Source: an uncultured Muribaculaceae bacterium
Lineage (GTDB): Bacteria; Bacteroidota; Bacteroidia; Bacteroidales; Muribaculaceae
Assembly: GCA_910587425.1 (NCBI GenBank)
Contig: CAJUKU010000007.1
Location: forward strand, 62,001-126,000
DNA length: 64,000 bases
Direction of reading: 5' to 3'
A model generated the notes under the pieces. That model did no database searches. It was not told the DNA's origin and saw nothing but the letters and a program-made list of their open reading frames with translations. The position numbers and the translations under genes are program-made. This document shows positions 60,041 through 64,000 of the stretch, piece after piece. The stretch's first letter is position 1. Each line of letters starts with the position of its first letter.

Positions 60041-61180
60041 ATGAGTCCCATCACACTTTTTCCGCTACTGATCTCGCTTGCCTCACTGTTGCTTCAGCCG
60101 GATGAGGTGGAGATTCTATTTGCCGGTGATGCCATGCAGCATCAGAGCCAGCTCGATGCTGCGCATCGTGGGTCGGGTATGTATGATTATTCAGAGTGTT
60201 TCAAGGCAATAGCGCCCTACGTCCGTTCGGCTGATTACGCTGTCGTGAATCTTGAGTGTCCGCTTGGAGGAGAACCCTATTCAGGTTATCCGATGTTCGG
60301 TGCTCCTGATGAGTATGCCGCCGCATTGCGCGATGCGGGATTCGATCTTGCTCTCACGGCAAACAACCATACGCTCGACCGCCGCGACAAGGGACTCAGG
60401 CGGACATTGTCGGTTCTCGATTCGCTCGGTATTCGGCACACCGGAACGTTTGCCCCGGCGGAATCACGCAATGACAGTGTTCCGTTGATAGTGGATGTGC
60501 GCGGGTTCCGTATCGCATTCCTGAACTATACTTATGGTACTAATGGAATCCGGCATGGGGCAGGTGTGGCTGTTAATATGATAGATACAGCGATGATCCG
60601 GCGTGACATAGAGCGAGCGTTGCATTCCGGGGCTGAAATTGTTGCCGTGTGTCCGCACTGGGGCATTGAGTACCGTATGCTGCCCGAGAAGAGTCAACGG
60701 ATACTTGCCGGAAAGATACTTGACATGGGAGCCGATATGATCATAGGAGCACACCCGCATGTGATCCAACCTATGGAATTTGAGGAAGACTCTATGGGGA
60801 GAGGAAAACTGAAAGTGTATTCGCTCGGTAATTTTTTGTCAGGAATGCGTACGGCTGAAACACGTGGAGGAACTACTGTGACGGTCACTTTACGACGTGA
60901 CCGTACCGGACGAGCATACATAGCCGGAGCTGTCTACCGCCCGGTTTTCACATTGACTCCGCTCCCAGCGAGCGGTGAGAATTTCCGGCTGATATGGTCA
61001 GATACTCCTGTCACTGATAAGATCCGCGAGACTCAGCGCAAGGATTTTGAGAGGAGTGCGACTGAAATATTCGACCGGTATAACGTTAATGTGCCGCGCG
61101 ACACGGTGCCCATGCAGCAGGTCGTGAAGCGGCGTGCGCTCCGTGAGCGTCATTATCTCTCGAACTATGATGCAGATTGA
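60041..61180 (+). CDS. CapA-like PGA_cap metallophosphatase domain protein
   Basis: A 379-residue secreted or anchored protein with a short hydrophobic start. The calcineurin-like fold shows LFAGDAMQHQS, VVNLECPLGG, LTANNHTLDR and VCPHWGIEY, the CapA/PgsA signatures. The family is linked to polyglutamate capsule but is widespread without it. Its exact role here is unknown. It overlaps the acyltransferase gene by 14 bases. Confidence 0.82.
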   Translation: MSPITLFPLLISLASLLLQPDEVEILFAGDAMQHQSQLDAAHRGSGMYDYSECFKAIAPYVRSADYAVVNLECPLGGEPYSGYPMFGAPDEYAAALRDAGFDLALTANNHTLDRRDKGLRRTLSVLDSLGIRHTGTFAPAESRNDSVPLIVDVRGFRIAFLNYTYGTNGIRHGAGVAVNMIDTAMIRRDIERALHSGAEIVAVCPHWGIEYRMLPEKSQRILAGKILDMGADMIIGAHPHVIQPMEFEEDSMGRGKLKVYSLGNFLSGMRTAETRGGTTVTVTLRRDRTGRAYIAGAVYRPVFTLTPLPASGENFRLIWSDTPVTDKIRETQRKDFERSATEIFDRYNVNVPRDTVPMQQVVKRRALRERHYLSNYDAD

Positions 61181-61988
61181 TGTAAATGCAGTTCTGCGTG
61201 AGCGTCTGCCGCGCCACTACAGGTATATACCGCGTGTGCTCATACGGTGGATTGAGCGGACGGTGTGCCAGGAGCAGATGAATGATCTGCTGCGCGCTAC
61301 CGCAGGGCTGCAGGATGCGGAATTTTGTCGTGCTGTACTTGATCATCTGGATATCCATATAGATGTTTCAGGTGAAGAATATCTGCCGGAAAATGGCAGG
61401 AACGTCATAGTGTGCAACCACCCTCTTGGCGGACTTGATGGTATAGCCATGATAGCTTATATAAGCTCCGTGTACGGTCCTGATGTCAGATTTCTTGTAA
61501 ATGATCTGCTGATGGCGATAGAACCGCTGCAGGGGGTGTTTCTTCCGGTTAATAAATTCGGAAGACAGACGCGTGAAGCTACACGAGCTATCGATGAGGC
61601 ATTTGCCTCTGATGTACCGATAGTTGTGTTTCCGGCAGGACTCGTATCGCGCCGCAGGAACGGAGTTATCGCAGATCTGCAGTGGCAACGCACGGTGGTC
61701 AATAAATGTATTGCTTACGGGCGTGATGTGATTCCCGTACATTTTAGTGGTAGAAACTCAAGTTTTTTTTATACTTTTGCAAATCTGAGAAAGCGCTTGG
61801 GCGTGAAACTGAACGTTGAGATGGTATATCTGCCGCGGGAAGTGTTCCGTTGCCGTGGGAAACGGTTCAGGATCACTATCGGCGAGCCTGTCCGGGTAGC
61901 AGAATTGCGCGGCGGACGTGAGGCTCAGCAAACAGCCGATATGCTACGTGAGCGCGTGTATGCGCTCGCCGCCGACTTACAAGAGTAG
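61167..61988 (+). CDS. glsA: glycine-lipid O-acyltransferase, GlsA-like
   Basis: Start set at MMQIDVNAVLRERLPR, inside the end of the CapA-like gene. The PlsC/OlsA-type acyltransferase motif HX4D is NHPLGGLDG, and the second block is VFPAGLVSRRRNG. Together with the next gene it matches the GlsB-GlsA pair of Bacteroides, which makes N-acylated then O-acylated glycine (serine-glycine) lipids. The assignment rests on fold and gene order. Confidence 0.75.
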   Translation: MMQIDVNAVLRERLPRHYRYIPRVLIRWIERTVCQEQMNDLLRATAGLQDAEFCRAVLDHLDIHIDVSGEEYLPENGRNVIVCNHPLGGLDGIAMIAYISSVYGPDVRFLVNDLLMAIEPLQGVFLPVNKFGRQTREATRAIDEAFASDVPIVVFPAGLVSRRRNGVIADLQWQRTVVNKCIAYGRDVIPVHFSGRNSSFFYTFANLRKRLGVKLNVEMVYLPREVFRCRGKRFRITIGEPVRVAELRGGREAQQTADMLRERVYALAADLQE

Positions 61989-62034
61989 AACGCTGCGCGA
62001 CTCAGAACTATAAAGAGTAACGCCAACAGAAATC

Positions 62035-62970
62035 ATGATACAACAGATCATAGATCCTATACCTGTCGATGCCATAAAGGCGGAGTTGACCGATGACCGT
62101 CTGCTTCGTCCTACTAATAAAGGAAACAACCTGATATATGTGGTTGATGCCCATACTGCGCCTGCTGTGATGCGTGAGGTCGGACGCCTGCGCGAAATCT
62201 CGTTCCGTTTAGCGGGAGGTGGTACCGGTAAGGATTGCGACATCGATGAATATGACCTGATGACTCCTCCATGCCGTCAGCTGATAGTGTGGGATCCTGA
62301 TTCCGAACAGATTCTTGGAGGCTACCGCTACATCACGGGGAGTGACATACGTCGCACACCTGAAGGAAAGCCGCGAATCGCAACGTCACACATGTTCCGT
62401 TTCTCTGAACGTTTCATTGATGAATATCTCCCATATACCATAGAACTCGGACGATCTTTTGTGCGTCCGGAATATCAGTCGTCAAAGGCTGGTGCCAAGG
62501 CTCTTTATGCACTCGACAATCTATGGGACGGACTGGGAGCGCTTACTGTAGTTCACCCTGAGATACGTTATCTGTTCGGCAAGGTGACCATGTATCCGAG
62601 CTACTCGCACGAGTGCCGTGACATGATACTGTATTTTCTGACAAAGCACTTCCCAGATCCGGACGAACTGGTACGTCCGATAACCCCATTGTCGACAGAT
62701 ATTGATTCAGATGCCATGGAGCAGCTGTTCAACGGCGAGACTTTTTCCGATGACTACCGCATACTCAATCGTGCCATAAGGGCACATGGCTTCAATATCC
62801 CGCCGCTTGTCAACGCCTACATGAGCCTGTCGCCGACAATGAAGATGTTTGGCACCGCCATCAACGATGAATTTGGCGATGTGGAGGAATCCGGCATATT
62901 CTTTGCCATCGATGAAATATTTGAAGAGAAAAAGCAACGCCATATCGGCACATACCATCATCATTCATGA
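62035..62970 (+). CDS. glsB: glycine N-acyltransferase, GlsB-like
   Basis: The 311 residues belong to the OlsB-like GNAT family (Acetyltransf_5). LREISFRLAGGGTGKDCDIDEYD, PCRQLIVWDPDSEQILGGYRYI and ELGRSFVRPEYQ are the conserved blocks. It should transfer a 3-hydroxyacyl chain from ACP to glycine. Next to the GlsA-like gene, as in Bacteroides. Confidence 0.78.
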   Translation: MIQQIIDPIPVDAIKAELTDDRLLRPTNKGNNLIYVVDAHTAPAVMREVGRLREISFRLAGGGTGKDCDIDEYDLMTPPCRQLIVWDPDSEQILGGYRYITGSDIRRTPEGKPRIATSHMFRFSERFIDEYLPYTIELGRSFVRPEYQSSKAGAKALYALDNLWDGLGALTVVHPEIRYLFGKVTMYPSYSHECRDMILYFLTKHFPDPDELVRPITPLSTDIDSDAMEQLFNGETFSDDYRILNRAIRAHGFNIPPLVNAYMSLSPTMKMFGTAINDEFGDVEESGIFFAIDEIFEEKKQRHIGTYHHHS

Positions 62971-63524
62971 TAGATAATGATGAAATAAGACAGCGCTCTC
63001 CTTACAAGCGTGGTGCCGACGACGGACTGCTTTTCGGATTGCTTCTGACAGCCATATTCTTTGCCGGGATATTCTCGGTGGATTATCCTGTGGCAGGTTT
63101 GCTCGCTGCCGCCGGAATGCTGTCTGTACCCTTTGTCATCTATAAATTCCTCCGCCGTTCGTATGTCGCCGATATAGGCATGACATTATTGTCATCGCTA
63201 TGGATGCAGGGCATAATGATCTTCGGTTGCGGCGCTCTGATATCAGGGATCATCGCTACCGTTTATCTCAAATGGGTCGATCCTGATTTCATCAACGCCC
63301 GCGTGGCTGATGCCATCCGGCTGTACCGTGAAAGCGATATGCCTTCCGGCGAGCGTATGGCTGAAACACTCGAGGCAATGGTGAAATCACATCTTATACC
63401 CTCGGCAGTGCAGATAGTCGTCGAGATGATATGGCTCTCGATATTTTCAGGATCACTGCTCTCGCTGCTGATGGCATTGCTCGCACGTGCCAGAAGCGTG
63501 GGCAAAACTAATACAAAAAGATAA
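62967..63524 (+). CDS. DUF4199 membrane protein
   Basis: 185 residues with about four helices (LLFGLLLTAIFFAGIFSV, VAGLLAAAGMLSVPFVIYKF, IMIFGCGALISGIIATVYL, and one near the end). The YVADIGMT-like middle and the paired position before a DPM1-like glycosyltransferase are typical of DUF4199 in Bacteroidetes. The start overlaps the glsB stop by four bases. Role unknown. Confidence 0.78.
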   Translation: MIDNDEIRQRSPYKRGADDGLLFGLLLTAIFFAGIFSVDYPVAGLLAAAGMLSVPFVIYKFLRRSYVADIGMTLLSSLWMQGIMIFGCGALISGIIATVYLKWVDPDFINARVADAIRLYRESDMPSGERMAETLEAMVKSHLIPSAVQIVVEMIWLSIFSGSLLSLLMALLARARSVGKTNTKR

Positions 63525-63543
63525 TAAACTCATACCATAAGTC

Positions 63544-64000
63544 ATGGATATTTCGATCGTAGTACCACTATATAACGAAGCAGAGTCACTTCCGGAGCTT
63601 GAGCAATGGATCGCACGTGTCATGGATGACAACGGATTCAGTTATGAGATACTGTTCATCAATGATGGCTCGACTGATGATTCATGGGATGTGATCAGGA
63701 AACTATCCGAGAAAAATCCGTCAGTCAAAGGTGTATGTTTCCGTCGTAACTACGGCAAGTCGCCGGCGCTTAATACCGGTTTCCGCAGGGCGCAGGGCGA
63801 TGTTGTCATAACTATGGATGCTGATCTTCAGGACAGCCCCGACGAGATTCCTGAACTTTACAGGATGATCACCGAGGATGGTTATGATCTTGTCAGCGGA
63901 TGGAAACGCAAGCGTTATGATCCGTTGTCGAAGACAATTCCCACCAAGCTATTCAATGCCACAGCACGACGCGTGAGTGGAATCCATAATCTCCATGATT
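63544..64000 (+). CDS. family 2 glycosyltransferase, truncated by window end
   Basis: The start MDISIVVPLYNEAESLPELEQW and the motifs NDGSTDDSW, RNYGKSPALNTGFRRAQGD and DADLQDSPDEIPEL are those of DPM1/GtrB-like enzymes. These charge a polyprenyl phosphate with a sugar at the membrane. Only 152 codons are in the window, so the C-terminal membrane helices are not seen. Confidence 0.88.
   Translation, partial: MDISIVVPLYNEAESLPELEQWIARVMDDNGFSYEILFINDGSTDDSWDVIRKLSEKNPSVKGVCFRRNYGKSPALNTGFRRAQGDVVITMDADLQDSPDEIPELYRMITEDGYDLVSGWKRKRYDPLSKTIPTKLFNATARRVSGIHNLHD

Overview
The window reads as a Bacteroidales chromosome carrying one end of an integrated temperate phage or phage-like element. Family-level placement near the gut Muribaculaceae is inference. 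Supporting features are many -7 boxes of the form TAnnTTTG, the hallmark of Bacteroidetes promoters, a type IX secretion C-terminal signal on a giant secreted protein, glycan-foraging glycosidases (GH20, GH110), a glycine-lipid acyltransferase pair, a NADP-type glutamate dehydrogenase and a CarboxypepD_reg/TonB-receptor style envelope.

Positions 1 to about 9780 are the element. A long leftward early operon (7260 down to 441) encodes small unknown proteins, a DUF3127 protein, a VRR-NUC nuclease, a DUF6291 replication-type protein, a DnaB-family helicase and a tiny WSWWW membrane peptide, and ends at a hairpin terminator (361-396). Beyond it a separate promoter drives a sigma-factor-like gene that leaves the window. 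A CI/LexA-like repressor (7420-8109) is read the other way, from a promoter that faces the early promoter across two palindromic operators. Inside the early operon lie two tRNA-shaped genes with normal acceptor, D and T arms but greatly enlarged anticodon loops. To the right of the repressor are two divergent small membrane proteins, a folded RNA-like segment and a DUF2442/DUF4160 toxin-antitoxin-like pair. The element ends at the 3' half of a tRNA-Gly(CCC) gene, presumably the attachment site. No integrase or structural genes are in view.

Positions 10060 to 45569 are ordinary host genes: a PIF1-like helicase, acetyltransferases, a two-component system divergent from a TonB-dependent receptor with a tandem direct repeat between them, CreD-type membrane proteins, and two leftward cobalamin late-step gene groups (cbiB-cobD-cobQ and cobS-cobT-cobU). 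The first cobalamin group is translationally chained to a GH20 hexosaminidase and a HAD phosphatase. A MATE exporter and an FAD dehydrogenase lie between the groups. Then come LrgA/LrgB-like proteins, a histidine acid phosphatase (phytase type), gdhA, TatD, a polyprenyl diphosphate synthase, a DPP-IV-like peptidase, a GH110 galactosidase and an NhaC-type antiporter.

Positions 45600 to 47700 form a gene-poor repeat locus. It has two related long imperfect palindromes, each centred on a 21-22 bp tandem array of 5 and 11 copies, and between them lies a hairpin-rich segment with its own -7 box and terminator. To the right is a secreted protein of about 1,930 residues whose 5' third is visibly AT-richer than the rest, then a DcaP-like porin and a helical lipoprotein.

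Positions 56400 to the end hold housekeeping and lipid genes: panC-panD, ffh, folD, a CapA-like protein, the glycine-lipid acyltransferases glsA and glsB, a DUF4199 membrane protein and the start of a family 2 glycosyltransferase.
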